The position numbers and the translations under genes were made by a program. From Calothrix sp. MO_167.B12 (GTDB lineage: Bacteria > Cyanobacteriota > Cyanobacteriia > Cyanobacteriales > Nostocaceae), in NCBI GenBank assembly GCA_030066045.1, contig JASJCJ010000034.1, positions 1 to 36,731 of the forward strand: DNA of 36,731 nt, in the 5' to 3' direction. The notes below the pieces were generated by a model. That model was not told the origin of the DNA. It searched no databases and saw nothing but the letters and a program-made list of their open reading frames with translations. Positions 9,341 to 17,917 of this stretch are shown here, in pieces (within the stretch, counting starts at the first letter, position 1; each line of letters begins with the position of its first letter).

Positions 9341-10822
9341 ATGGGTACTATCACTTACACAAAAGGACTTCCAACCCCAGCCGAGGAGATGAACGCGGTA
9401 GGGTTTACGGACTTTGAGGTGTTTCTCTATGCTTTTGCTCCTATCCATCGGTCAGCAGTATGTAAAACTGTAAACCATCTGATCTCACTTGAGAAAGGTG
9501 TCAAATTCAACAAGGGTGAGTGGAACACTCATTTGCAAAGCACTTACGGGTTAAACAAACGTCAGGCTAACGGTGTTATCTCTGATGCTAAAGGTCAAAC
9601 TGATGCAGCCAAGGAACACCGCAAACTGCATATTAAGACCCTTGAAGGTAAGCTAAAATCTATTACAGAGTGGATTTCCAAAACCGAGAAAAAGTTAAAG
9701 AATGCCCGTAAATTCTACAACAGAAAGAATTGGCAAAATTCTAAAACTGGTTGCGGCTTCCCTATCTCCTGTTCTCTTAAGTATCGTGATACTAATTGGC
9801 AACATTTACGCTTTAAACTTCACCAAAAAAAGCGTAGAGCTGTTAGCTTAGAACGTCGCATAGCAAGACTAAAAACAGCACCTATACGGGTAAAAGTCCC
9901 TCGTAATCAAGTATTTATCGTCGGTTCCAAAGGTGAAACACTTGGCAATCAATCTTGTCAATGGGATGGCGAATACCTCAAATTCCGTGTTCCCTACTGC
10001 TTAGAAAGCCGGTTTGGAAAGTTCGTAACCACTCGCTTAGGAGATTTCGATCGCAATATTAACAGGCTTCCTGCGTGCGATAACCAGACCGCTAAAACCT
10101 GGCATTTCTATTACAAACATGGGAAATGGAACGCGGCGGTGCAATTTACCCCAACGCGGATTAGAAGTGAGGAGTACCAGTTTATTGATGGCGGTGTGAT
10201 TGCCTACGATCTAAATGTTGGGTCGGTTGATTGGGCTTACATTGACTATCAAGGAAACTTAAAGCACCACGGCAAGATACCTTTTGAGCTGGGCTTAAGA
10301 ACTGGAAAACAGGACGCGCAGATAACAGAAGTGTGCTTACAGTTAGCAACACTTGCTAAAACCTTTTCTTGTCCTGTTGTTGGTGAAAAATTAGATTTTG
10401 CAGATAAGAAAGAACAGCTAAAAGAACGAGGTAAAAAGTATGCCCGGATGCTGTCCGGATGGGCTTATGCTCGATTCAATGAGCTTTTAGCTGCAATTCT
10501 AGCCAACCGTGGAATAAGGTTGATTCACGTAAACCCGGCTTACACCAGTCAGATCGGGCTAATTAAGTACGTCAAAATGTATGGCGTTTCGAGCGGTGTT
10601 GGAGCCGCGATCGCTATCGGGCGTAGAGCGATGTATTTAAGTGAAAGATTACCCCTGGCTTTAACCGCTTTAGATGGAGTGAATCTGTCTAAACACGTAT
10701 GGTCAGGATGGCGTAAAGCCACCAATACTTTAAAGACTCACGCTGAAATAAATCGTAGGCACGATTATTATAGCGTCTCTAACTGGGGACTCGTGGTCAA
10801 GAGGTGTGATGAGAGCGCGTAA
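9341..10822 (+). CDS. Orphan TnpB-like (IS200/IS605-type) RNA-guided nuclease homologue lacking the zinc ribbon
   Basis: This 493-residue protein has a helical N-terminal half with a lysine-rich coiled coil (about 90-175), a beta segment around VPRNQVFIVGSKGET, and a RuvC-like C-terminal half. D290 (GVIAYDLNVGSVDWAYID) and E349 (CPVVGEKLDF) fit the first two RuvC catalytic positions. After NPAYTSQ (398-404), where TnpB proteins normally carry CxxC pairs, the sequence continues IGLIKYVKMYGVSSGVGAAI with no cysteines. The third catalytic aspartate is not in a standard motif; D445 is a candidate. No TnpA transposase is nearby. Known TnpB proteins use an element-end RNA to cut DNA. This one could be an active variant, a rearranged active site or an exapted DNA binder. 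Confidence 0.85.
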   Translation: MGTITYTKGLPTPAEEMNAVGFTDFEVFLYAFAPIHRSAVCKTVNHLISLEKGVKFNKGEWNTHLQSTYGLNKRQANGVISDAKGQTDAAKEHRKLHIKTLEGKLKSITEWISKTEKKLKNARKFYNRKNWQNSKTGCGFPISCSLKYRDTNWQHLRFKLHQKKRRAVSLERRIARLKTAPIRVKVPRNQVFIVGSKGETLGNQSCQWDGEYLKFRVPYCLESRFGKFVTTRLGDFDRNINRLPACDNQTAKTWHFYYKHGKWNAAVQFTPTRIRSEEYQFIDGGVIAYDLNVGSVDWAYIDYQGNLKHHGKIPFELGLRTGKQDAQITEVCLQLATLAKTFSCPVVGEKLDFADKKEQLKERGKKYARMLSGWAYARFNELLAAILANRGIRLIHVNPAYTSQIGLIKYVKMYGVSSGVGAAIAIGRRAMYLSERLPLALTALDGVNLSKHVWSGWRKATNTLKTHAEINRRHDYYSVSNWGLVVKRCDESA

Positions 10823-10931
10823 GTGTTCAGGTTATATCTCAAGCTGTAAAGCACTTCGAGTCGAGCGAACTTAAACCGTGGAGTTGGGTTTGTACAGATT
10901 TATCCAGACATGGGTAGTTATGTACAGACTT

Positions 10932-11069
10932 TTAGAAGCGGTACTTCACATATATTCCTTACCCAGATTAGCGAAATTCAGACATCCGAAAAAATCGGTT
11001 AAATGGATAGCCAGAAAATACTGGCATATCCTGAAACATAAAAATTGGACATTTGGCAATGACAAATTA
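10932..11069 (+). pseudogene. Fragment of a group II intron-encoded protein (C-terminal maturase region)
   Basis: About 46 codons starting near LEAVLHIYSLPRLAKFRHPK and running through KKSVKWIARKYWHILKHKNW match the C-terminal maturase region of cyanobacterial group II intron proteins, where a 'W/F-x-RHPKKS-x-KW...KYW...NW-F' pattern is typical. The rest of the protein is absent: no reverse transcriptase YxDD region and no HNH domain are seen. The frame then runs into unrelated sequence. It lies about 110 bp after the TnpB-like gene, so this spot has collected several mobile elements. I see no intron domain V nearby. Confidence 0.65.
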
Positions 11070-11103
11070 GTCCCTTCCCGGCAGAAGATTACCTATAACG
11101 TAG

Positions 11104-11151
11104 GTTGGGTTGTAGCTTGCTTCCACGAAGTGCTACGAAACCAAACCCAAC
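11104..11151. repeat. Long cruciform-forming palindromic repeat
   Basis: GTTGGGTT at 11104-11111 pairs with AACCCAAC at 11144-11151. Inside it, GTAGC pairs with GCTAC, and CTTC with GAAG, around a 3-nt loop. GTTGGGTT/AACCCAAC palindromes are a familiar dispersed repeat type in cyanobacteria. It interrupts the frame that follows the maturase fragment. Confidence 0.75.
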
Positions 11152-11225
11152 GAGATGATGAGGAGTGTCAAATCTGCATATCTGGCATAACCACAGTCAA
11201 TGAAGTTATTAGTTATCATTTATGA

Positions 11226-11870
11226 GTAAGGAGTGTAGTGGTTTTTTCATGAACAATTTATCCGACCTCTTAGCCATTACAGGGTGGTTGCACCAACAGA
11301 GAGGCTTTACTTAGGAACACTGAGCTTGGCAGAGCCAGCATAATTATGCCTGCAATCTGCTGTATGTTTCACTCTAGGGGCTTGAGAAAGGGGAAAATTG
11401 CCACTTACATGAATCACTAAATTATGTTTAGCTGATAAAGTCTAGGATTTGGGTAGTTGATACTATAGACTTACTTAGAGAAGTTTCCTCAACTTCTCAA
11501 CTTTAACTGTCGAGAAGAGTTTAATTTTGGTGAATGCGAACGATTATTTATAGTCTGAAAAGTTTGATTGTCAACGTTCATGGGAAGATATTTGAAATTA
11601 TAGTATGGGAGTTTCCAACCTCTCTCAGATTGTAATCTTCTATTTGAAGATAATACGATTGGTCATTTTCCCGTGAATCTGCGGATAAAATCAAGTATGG
11701 GCTATGGTTTAATTTTGGGTATCTTCATGAATCAACCCATAAAGAGTGTTTCCTCCCTTATTTAGACAACAAGTTATTTTTTGTGAGCAAAAATTGTACT
11801 TGGATACATACTGATGAGACTTTATCTGCTGGAATAGCTATATTGATAAGACGAAAATAGATGGTTAATT
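11226..11870. other. Long intergenic region
   Basis: These 645 AT-rich bases have no convincing gene. One perfect 7-bp hairpin, GAGAAGT / ACTTCTC, lies at 11478-11498 with a 7-nt loop and no following T run. The region must hold the promoter of the 11871-13154 pair. Confidence 0.5.
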
Positions 11871-12116
11871 ATGGCAAGCAAGTACGTAAACGTTAGAGAG
11901 TACACTGTCAGAGCACATCAACGACTGATTCATACTAGGGTCTTTAACTTTGTCTGCAAGCAATGTGATCGAAGTACAAAGCGTGAAACATATGGACCTA
12001 GACCCTTATACTGTGAAAAATGTCGTCCTCCCCAAGCACCCAGAAAATCTGTCACGCGCTCCCAAAAAGCCAAACCAAGACCAATGGCTTATAAAAGCGA
12101 TCTGGATTTAAACTAA
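11871..12116 (+). CDS. Small zinc-ribbon protein of unknown function
   Basis: This 81-residue basic protein has two CxxC knuckles, C29-C32 ([14 protein letters not shown]) and C48-C51 ([12 protein letters not shown]), spaced 15 residues apart as in a zinc ribbon. The C-terminal third is rich in lysine, arginine and serine and is probably disordered. Such small ribbons often bind nucleic acid or act as protein adaptors. It lies 24 bp before the next gene on the same strand, so the two are probably one operon. I do not recognise the family by name. Confidence 0.75.
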   Translation: MASKYVNVREYTVRAHQRLIHTRVFNFVCKQCDRSTKRETYGPRPLYCEKCRPPQAPRKSVTRSQKAKPRPMAYKSDLDLN

Positions 12117-12140
12117 ATTGAAAATTTCATTGAACACTAA

Positions 12141-13154
12141 ATGCACGGACAATTACAACCTCCTCCCAAATCATTGCTAGAACCAATTCTGCAACCTCTA
12201 TTAGAGTTACGAGAACATTATGCTCGTCTTGTCGAAGAGTACGAAACTTTATATAAGCAAGCACAATCGCAACTTATCCATGTAGAAGGTTTATTATCGA
12301 GTTGGTCTGGCACTCGCCCCACAGATAGTCAACCTAGTATGGGGCAAAATGTAGAATCAGCTTTACCATCACCAAATAATGGGATTGCCAGTTTGCCCAA
12401 ACCTGAGTCTATCCAGTCTCAATTACAAGACTCAGATAGTTTAGAGTTGAATCCTTTACCCTCTCAAGAAAGAGTTTCCTCACCAGAAACTGTTTCCTCT
12501 TCCCTCCCGGTAACATCCGCAATTAACTATCCCAGCTCTAGTCATTGGTCAGAGATACCATTATTAACCGAGCATCGAGCATTAAGCCGCATTCAAGCTA
12601 TCGAAAAGATATTAGAAAAGAATGTGGGAACAGTGTGCCATATCGATTTTGTAGTGAGATCGCTTTATGGAGACTTAGAACCAACTGTATTTAAGGTAGT
12701 TAAAGGTCGGGTTCACTCCTCACTCACTCATGGGAAAGAAAAGGGTTATTGGTATGCTGTTCCTGACGAACCCGGTTGTTATACTTATGACATAAGTAAA
12801 ATACCTCACAAAAAGGGTAAAGCTAAATCTCAAGCCAGCAAAAAAATTACCAAGAAACCTTTGCTCATTCCCAAAACTAGGAGTATTCCCTTAATACCTA
12901 AATATGAGGGTAAATTTCTGATTGATGCAGTTTCATCATTACTGCAAGACAGACCCAAAAAAGCTTTTAGTGTGGCCGAAATCATGGAGGGAATCTATGG
13001 CGAACTCACTGATGACCAAATCAGACACATTAAAAGTGCAGTTCTCAATGAACTCTCTAGAGGTCATAGAATCGGTAGATTCTCTCGAGTTCCTGGAAAA
13101 ATTGGTATGTATACCTGGAACTTAAAGATGTATCAAGATGCTAAATCTGACTGA
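12141..13154 (+). CDS. Protein with two copies of a winged-helix-like domain
   Basis: This 337-residue protein starts with a helical, coiled-coil-like segment (about 11-55), then a disordered linker rich in serine and proline (about 56-143). Two related globular copies follow. Copy 1 spans about 144-219 and copy 2 about 256-330. Both share the plan I-[DQ]A-hydrophobic helix, [VI]-[YG]-G-[ED]-L, a helix with [VI]K-[GS]-x-V, then R/K-G---G-[RY]...VP---G-YT[WY]. A basic linker (222-250) separates them. The shape suggests winged-helix DNA-binding domains, perhaps related to HARE-HTH; this is inference. The zinc-ribbon gene 24 bp upstream suggests they work together on DNA or RNA. Confidence 0.7.
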   Translation: MHGQLQPPPKSLLEPILQPLLELREHYARLVEEYETLYKQAQSQLIHVEGLLSSWSGTRPTDSQPSMGQNVESALPSPNNGIASLPKPESIQSQLQDSDSLELNPLPSQERVSSPETVSSSLPVTSAINYPSSSHWSEIPLLTEHRALSRIQAIEKILEKNVGTVCHIDFVVRSLYGDLEPTVFKVVKGRVHSSLTHGKEKGYWYAVPDEPGCYTYDISKIPHKKGKAKSQASKKITKKPLLIPKTRSIPLIPKYEGKFLIDAVSSLLQDRPKKAFSVAEIMEGIYGELTDDQIRHIKSAVLNELSRGHRIGRFSRVPGKIGMYTWNLKMYQDAKSD

Positions 13155-13258
13155 TATTCAGTCATTTCATAAATTTGGCACAAAATTCATCAGGGGATAA
13201 GGAAACATTTGCTTCTCCATGTTCCCTAGTAAAATACCCACAATGGTTATTTCTACAT

Positions 13259-14536
13259 CTATTTCTTAATTTTGTGCCAAATTAAACCAATAACTATCAA
13301 GCCTAAACCTATTTGCCAGACAAGTGAATCTACCCAAAAAGCAAGAAATAAACAAGATCCTAAACCTAACCAAGTTATCCAAATTGGATAAAGTCTTGCT
13401 GATGGAGATAGTTGTAAAGCTGCCAAGTTGGTAATCCCATAGTAAATTAGGACGGTAAAGGCACTGAAAGACCAAGTAGTTTTTACATTTCCTAACAAGA
13501 TTAATAAGCAAATACCAACACCAACAAATAATACAGCCCAGTAGGGAGTGGTTTGTTGTTGGTTTAAACGGGCTAAGAACCTTGGTGCATCACCACGACG
13601 ACCCATTGCTAACAAAACTCGCGACAAGCCGAGAATTAAGTTGAGTAGTACTCCCAGCATGGCTGTCATTGCACCCACTGTTACAACTAAAGCACCACTC
13701 TTTCCCACAACTGTTTGGGCAATTATCTCTAATGGTGCTGTATTTGCTGAATATGTGGAATTATTTAAAGTATCGATCCCAACTGCTGCAATACTTACCG
13801 TTGCCACTGCTATATAAAGTAACATGACCAACAATAAGCAAAAAATTATGGCTTGAGGAATAGTTTTTCGTGGCGATCGCGCTTCTTCTCCCAAGGTAGC
13901 AATACGACCATACCCTGTATAGGCAACAAACATCAAAGCACTGGCATTAAGTATATTTGCCGGGGAAGCAGTAAATAAAGGAGTCAGGTTATTCCCCCCC
14001 TCCTGGATTGCTTGAGGAAGACAGGTCAGGATAAAAAAGCATAAAGAAAGTAGTGTTATCGATACAATGATCGCATTAGCAATATGGGATCTACGAATAC
14101 CATTGAGAACAATTAAAGTCATGGCGATCGCAGCTATTAAGGCAAGGGGGATTAATAAATTGGCATTCCAACCACCAAGCTGTATGAGGTAACCAGCAAA
14201 GCCCAAAGCTGCTGTTGCTGCAGAAGCTGTCTTTGCCACTAAAAACATCCAGCCTGCGGTAAAGCCCCAAGCTGGATTCAGGTATCTGTAGCCATATTCA
14301 TAGGTTCCACCACTTACAGGATGACTGGCAGCTAATTGGGCACTGTTGAGTCCATTGCAGGTGGCGACTATTGCCCCAATTGCTACTGCTATTATTACCC
14401 CCGAACCAGCAATACCAGCAGCAATACCAATACTTACAAATACACCCGTACCGACAATGGAACCCAGTCCCATGAAGGTAGCAGCAAATACCCCTAATTG
14501 TCGTTTAAGTTGGGTTGGAGTGTGATTTTCAGGCAT
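13259..14536 (-). CDS. APC-superfamily amino-acid permease
   Basis: This 425-residue inner-membrane protein has about twelve hydrophobic helices. The first carries the superfamily signature GLGSIVGTGVFVSIGIAAG, whose unwound glycine stretch forms part of the substrate site. Other typical features are ASHPVSGGTYEYGYRYLNPA after helix 2 and GEEARSPRKTIPQAI in the cytoplasmic loop after helix 6. These proteins carry amino acids with protons or exchange them. The specificity (cationic, neutral or polyamine) cannot be read from the sequence. It stands alone on the minus strand, convergent with the winged-helix gene. Confidence 0.9.
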   Translation of the reverse strand: MPENHTPTQLKRQLGVFAATFMGLGSIVGTGVFVSIGIAAGIAGSGVIIAVAIGAIVATCNGLNSAQLAASHPVSGGTYEYGYRYLNPAWGFTAGWMFLVAKTASAATAALGFAGYLIQLGGWNANLLIPLALIAAIAMTLIVLNGIRRSHIANAIIVSITLLSLCFFILTCLPQAIQEGGNNLTPLFTASPANILNASALMFVAYTGYGRIATLGEEARSPRKTIPQAIIFCLLLVMLLYIAVATVSIAAVGIDTLNNSTYSANTAPLEIIAQTVVGKSGALVVTVGAMTAMLGVLLNLILGLSRVLLAMGRRGDAPRFLARLNQQQTTPYWAVLFVGVGICLLILLGNVKTTWSFSAFTVLIYYGITNLAALQLSPSARLYPIWITWLGLGSCLFLAFWVDSLVWQIGLGLIVIGLIWHKIKK

Positions 14537-14586
14537 AAACTTGGTGGTGTTGGCTCCATAGCATCACCATTTATAGCGCTACGCGC

Positions 14587-14617
14587 AAGTAATAAGTAAT
14601 AAGTAATAAGTAATAAG
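14587..14617. repeat. AAGTAAT heptamer STRR
   Basis: Four exact AAGTAAT units plus a partial one stand in tandem. The same heptamer appears inverted at 14850-14865, so the gap between the permease and the ABC genes is flanked by opposite copies. The 14537-14866 gap holds nothing else I recognise. Confidence 0.85.
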
Positions 14618-14866
14618 TTTACTGTTCATAGGTTTGCTGCATTCAAAAATGTCCGCGCCCTAATTGCGTAGTGCTTATCTTCTTACTTTACGAGAACACC
14701 TTCAGCTTAAATTTTTTAGGGCGCAAGCCTTTCACCCCTACTGCTAATTCCTAATTCCCTACTTTCAACAAACAAGGCAGCTTTGCTGGAGGCAGGAGGG
14801 AAGAGGATGTGACTTGTTTGTTCCATTTATAGCGAAGGGATTTAATTCCTTATTACTTATTACTTC

Positions 14867-15763
14867 TCAAGCAAGGGTACGTCTCAACCGGGGTTGAATA
14901 ACCAGTAAAGAGACAAAAGCGAATCCAAACAATACCAGCAATGACCCACCAAAAGTCACATCACCCCAAAAAGCGTGCATCACCACACTACTCAGTTGCC
15001 AATCACCATGAATGTAAAGATAGCGAATGGGTTCAATGGCATAGCTGAGGGGATTGAGGGTAGCCACAATTTGTAACCACCTGGGCATAAAAGATAATGG
15101 AGCCAAGGCGGTGCTGGCAAACAGTAAGGGCAGATTCGTCACAAAAATGACTGCAATTAATTCAATATGTCCGGGGAGAGCAAAAGCCAATCCCAAGCTG
15201 AGGGCAGTCACACCTAGAGCCAGTAAAAAAACAATTAAAGCGATCGCACCCAGACCAGCTACATCTGGTAGTCCTGCTCCTAGAAAAGCGGCTGCGGTGA
15301 CAATTACCGCCGCTTGCAGGAAACTCTGGCTAATGATGAAGATGGCAGAAGCCAGGACAATGGAAAATCTCGATGCCAGGGGAGCCACCAACAACCGATT
15401 TAAAAAGCCAAATTCCCGGTCGAACATGACTGGCAAACCAGCATTTAATGCTCCAGCAAAAGCAGTAAAAACAATTACTCCGGCCCCTAAAAATTGACCG
15501 TAATTTGTCGTCGCGCCAAAAATCCCCTTTGGTGCATTTTGGAATAAAGCACCAAACAGGACTAACCACATCACCGGCTGAATAATTCCTGCCAGTAGGG
15601 TAGAGGGACGACGTTGTAGTTGAATAAACAAGCGACGGGTCAATGCCATTGTCTCTTGTACCAATTCAGCAAAGAAATTGGGGGCAGTATCAGCATAGCC
15701 TTGGGGCGATGCAATTTCCTGCCAGTTGATATCTGATTTTGGAGGTATAACAGTTCCACTCAT
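14867..15763 (-). CDS. ABC-2 type transporter permease (DrrB-like)
   Basis: This 298-residue protein has a cytoplasmic N-terminus and about six membrane helices, the ABC-2 membrane domain layout. After the helix TRRLFIQLQRRPSTLLAGII come the first membrane helix QPVMWLVLFGALFQ and later FDREFGFLNRLLVAPLASR, the amphipathic segment diagnostic of DrrB and NodJ-type permeases. TLNPLSYAIEPIRYLYIHGD before the last helix is also typical. It pairs with the DrrA-like ATPase 209 bp upstream on the same strand to form an exporter, probably for a lipid, polyketide or other hydrophobic compound. The gap between the two is filled by heptamer repeats and a pyrimidine tract. Confidence 0.9.
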   Translation of the reverse strand: MSGTVIPPKSDINWQEIASPQGYADTAPNFFAELVQETMALTRRLFIQLQRRPSTLLAGIIQPVMWLVLFGALFQNAPKGIFGATTNYGQFLGAGVIVFTAFAGALNAGLPVMFDREFGFLNRLLVAPLASRFSIVLASAIFIISQSFLQAAVIVTAAAFLGAGLPDVAGLGAIALIVFLLALGVTALSLGLAFALPGHIELIAVIFVTNLPLLFASTALAPLSFMPRWLQIVATLNPLSYAIEPIRYLYIHGDWQLSSVVMHAFWGDVTFGGSLLVLFGFAFVSLLVIQPRLRRTLA

Positions 15764-15778
15764 GGCAATTTTGGATTG

Positions 15779-15848
15779 TTAGTTGCTAGTTGTTAGTTGT
15801 TAGTTGTTAGTTGTTGGTTGTTGGTTGTTAGTTGATGGTTGGTGGGTG
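15779..15848. repeat. TTAGTTG heptamer STRR
   Basis: Ten 7-base units in tandem, six of them TTAGTTG or one base off near the start and grading into ATGGTTG and GTGGGTG at the end. It lies between two genes of the same transporter, immediately upstream of the permease start. Confidence 0.9.
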
Positions 15849-15895
15849 ATGGGATGATCAAAAATGTGTCCCCTTGTCCTTTTGTCTTCCCTTGT

Positions 15896-15972
15896 TTCCC
15901 CCACACTCCTTCTCTCTTTCTTTCCTTCCCTCTTTCTTTCCTTCCCTCTTTCACTCCTTCCCTCCTCTTCCC
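15896..15972. repeat. Polypyrimidine tract
   Basis: The plus strand is almost wholly C and T here, with repeats of CTTTCTTTCCTTCC. The nascent minus-strand transcript would be a purine tract just after the ATPase stop codon. Mirror-repeat pyrimidine tracts can form triplex DNA. No gene is supported here. Confidence 0.7.
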
Positions 15973-16992
15973 CTATCTCATATTTTGCTTCTTTTCCGCC
16001 TTGGGATCGCGGGTTCCAGCAGCAGCCAGTTCTGCATCTAAGAGGGTGCGTCCCGTAGCAGCGAGGTAAACATCATCTAAACTGGGGCGAGATTGGGCAA
16101 TCCCAAACACGGGTAATCCTGCTTGGCTCAAAGTTTCTTGAATGTTATTCATCACACCATGTTCGGGAGTGACTACCAAATTTAAAGAGTTACCTTGGGC
16201 ATTATTAATGATAATTTCCTGGACAAATGGAAGCGATCGCAATAATTCTTCAGCTTTGCGCGCCTCTTCTGGTGGGGAAAATTCCCGGATACGTAAGGTG
16301 ATGCGATCGCCACCTACCCGATCTTTTAATTCTGATGGAGTACCTGTAGCAATTACCACACCACGATCGATAATAGCCACGCGATCGGCTAATGCATCTA
16401 CCTCTTCTAAATAGTGACTGGTAATTAATACCGTAGTTCCAGCCTCCCGCAATTTACGGAGGAATTCCCAAACGATAAACCGACTTTCAATATCTAATCC
16501 TACGGTGGGTTCGTCCAATACCAATACATCTGGGGAATGGAGTAAACCCGCAGCTAAATCAAGACGCTTGCGAATACCACCGGAATAAGTACCAGTTTTT
16601 TTGTCAGCGTATTCCTGTAAATCTAGTAACTTGAAAACCGCATCAATTCGGGGAGCGATCGCTGTTTTAGGAAGATGATAAAGTGCTGCTTGTAGTTGCA
16701 AAAGTTCCCGTCCAGTCAGCATCTTATCTAACGCCACTTCCTGGGCTACATAACCAAGCCTTCTCCTAGCATTTCTGGGGTTGGCGATCGCAGAAATTCC
16801 AGAGACTTCAATTTTACCTGCATCTGGTGTTATCAGAGTACACAATGCCCGTAGGGTAGTAGTTTTACCTGCTCCATTGGGACCAAGTAAACCAAAAATT
16901 TCCCCTGGTTGCACCTGAAAAGAAACATCTTTAACGGCTTCAACCGAACCGTAGCATTTTTTTAAATTTTCGATGAAGACGGCGGGAGCCAT
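15973..16992 (-). CDS. ABC transporter ATP-binding protein (DrrA-like)
   Basis: This 339-residue ATPase has all the nucleotide-binding motifs: Walker A GPNGAGKT (37-44), Q-loop near YVAQEV (81-86), signature YSGGIRKRLDLA (136-147), Walker B VLVLDEPT (156-163) and H-loop ITSHYLEEVDALADR. The region after about 230 is the extended C-terminal domain found in DrrA-type ATPases of daunorubicin-resistance-like exporters, ending with a conserved PSLDDVYLAATG motif. It energises the DrrB-like permease encoded next on the same strand. Substrate unknown. Confidence 0.92.
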   Translation of the reverse strand: MAPAVFIENLKKCYGSVEAVKDVSFQVQPGEIFGLLGPNGAGKTTTLRALCTLITPDAGKIEVSGISAIANPRNARRRLGYVAQEVALDKMLTGRELLQLQAALYHLPKTAIAPRIDAVFKLLDLQEYADKKTGTYSGGIRKRLDLAAGLLHSPDVLVLDEPTVGLDIESRFIVWEFLRKLREAGTTVLITSHYLEEVDALADRVAIIDRGVVIATGTPSELKDRVGGDRITLRIREFSPPEEARKAEELLRSLPFVQEIIINNAQGNSLNLVVTPEHGVMNNIQETLSQAGLPVFGIAQSRPSLDDVYLAATGRTLLDAELAAAGTRDPKAEKKQNMR

Positions 16993-17917
16993 GACAAGTT
17001 AGCCTTAACTATACAAATCTCAACAAAGTCTACCTCTATTTTACGAGTTCAGAGCAGAACTAGGGTGTGTTAAGGTACGAAACTTGAATCAGGCAGTCTC
17101 GAGGAAAAAAAATTTTTCAGCCCAGAGGGCAGGCTACGCCTTTCTTGAATGCCCAAAGAGCCATACACCATCAAGAATGTAATTAGCCTTATTCTTTCCC
17201 CCTTTACCTTTTAGCCTTTAACCTTTTCTCCAAACCGAATGTACCAGTTAAAGCAGGTGTCCACCAAGTAGTATTAAATTTGTATCAACCTTCCCATTCC
17301 TGCCTGAGTAACAATAGAATAAACCTGGCATAGTTAGAGGTATTTTTTGGTATTGTGGGTCTCTTACTCATTACTCCTGCCAACATAGTATTAATACACA
17401 CATATCTATCTGCGCCAATGTTTAAGCTATGAACATAAGGGTAATTACTATTGTATGATCACTATTCAGTCTAATAATATACTTACTTGTTATCTTACAT
17501 TTATGTAATCTTGATTTATTCATAATCATTGGTGCTAATAAAATTTACCAAAAAGTGTTAGCGAAACTGCTACAACGGGAAAACTTAATATGTGGCCAGA
17601 GCTAGGTATTTTAGCCAAGCTTGAGTACTAAGTATTTTATTTAGTAGTTTGTGCTGGAGGTAGAGCAAAATTTGGCAGACAAAAATCCATCAAATAAACC
17701 ACTCACAAAGATTCTCAAAATTCTGGGTATCTATGAAGGCTGGAGATTGTCACCAGATCAGAGTATAAAAAATTATGATCAAAGAGTCCTTGAGTTTATA
17801 TAACTGTAGGCAGATGAGGTTGCCTGTAACAAGATTCTGCTGTTATATGACTAATTCTTATTCTTATTCAAGCAAATTACTATTTATTCAACTGCTATTT
17901 TGGCAGGGAAGCAGTGC
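16993..17917. other. Long intergenic region upstream of cyaC
   Basis: About 925 AT-rich bases lie between divergent genes. I see no credible ORF, tRNA or terminator hairpin. It must hold the promoters for the DrrA-like ATPase (leftwards) and cyaC (rightwards). No NtcA-type GTA-N8-TAC site was obvious close to cyaC. Confidence 0.45.

Noticed and set aside
10878-11225. A 115-codon gene downstream of the TnpB-like protein
   Set aside because: Only its middle part resembles anything (group II maturase). The end runs through a cruciform repeat, so it is a fossil and not a gene.
15839-16069. Plus-strand open frame of 76 codons rich in F, P, S and L
   Set aside because: It is a translation of the polypyrimidine tract and overlaps the end of the DrrA-like ATPase gene on the other strand.
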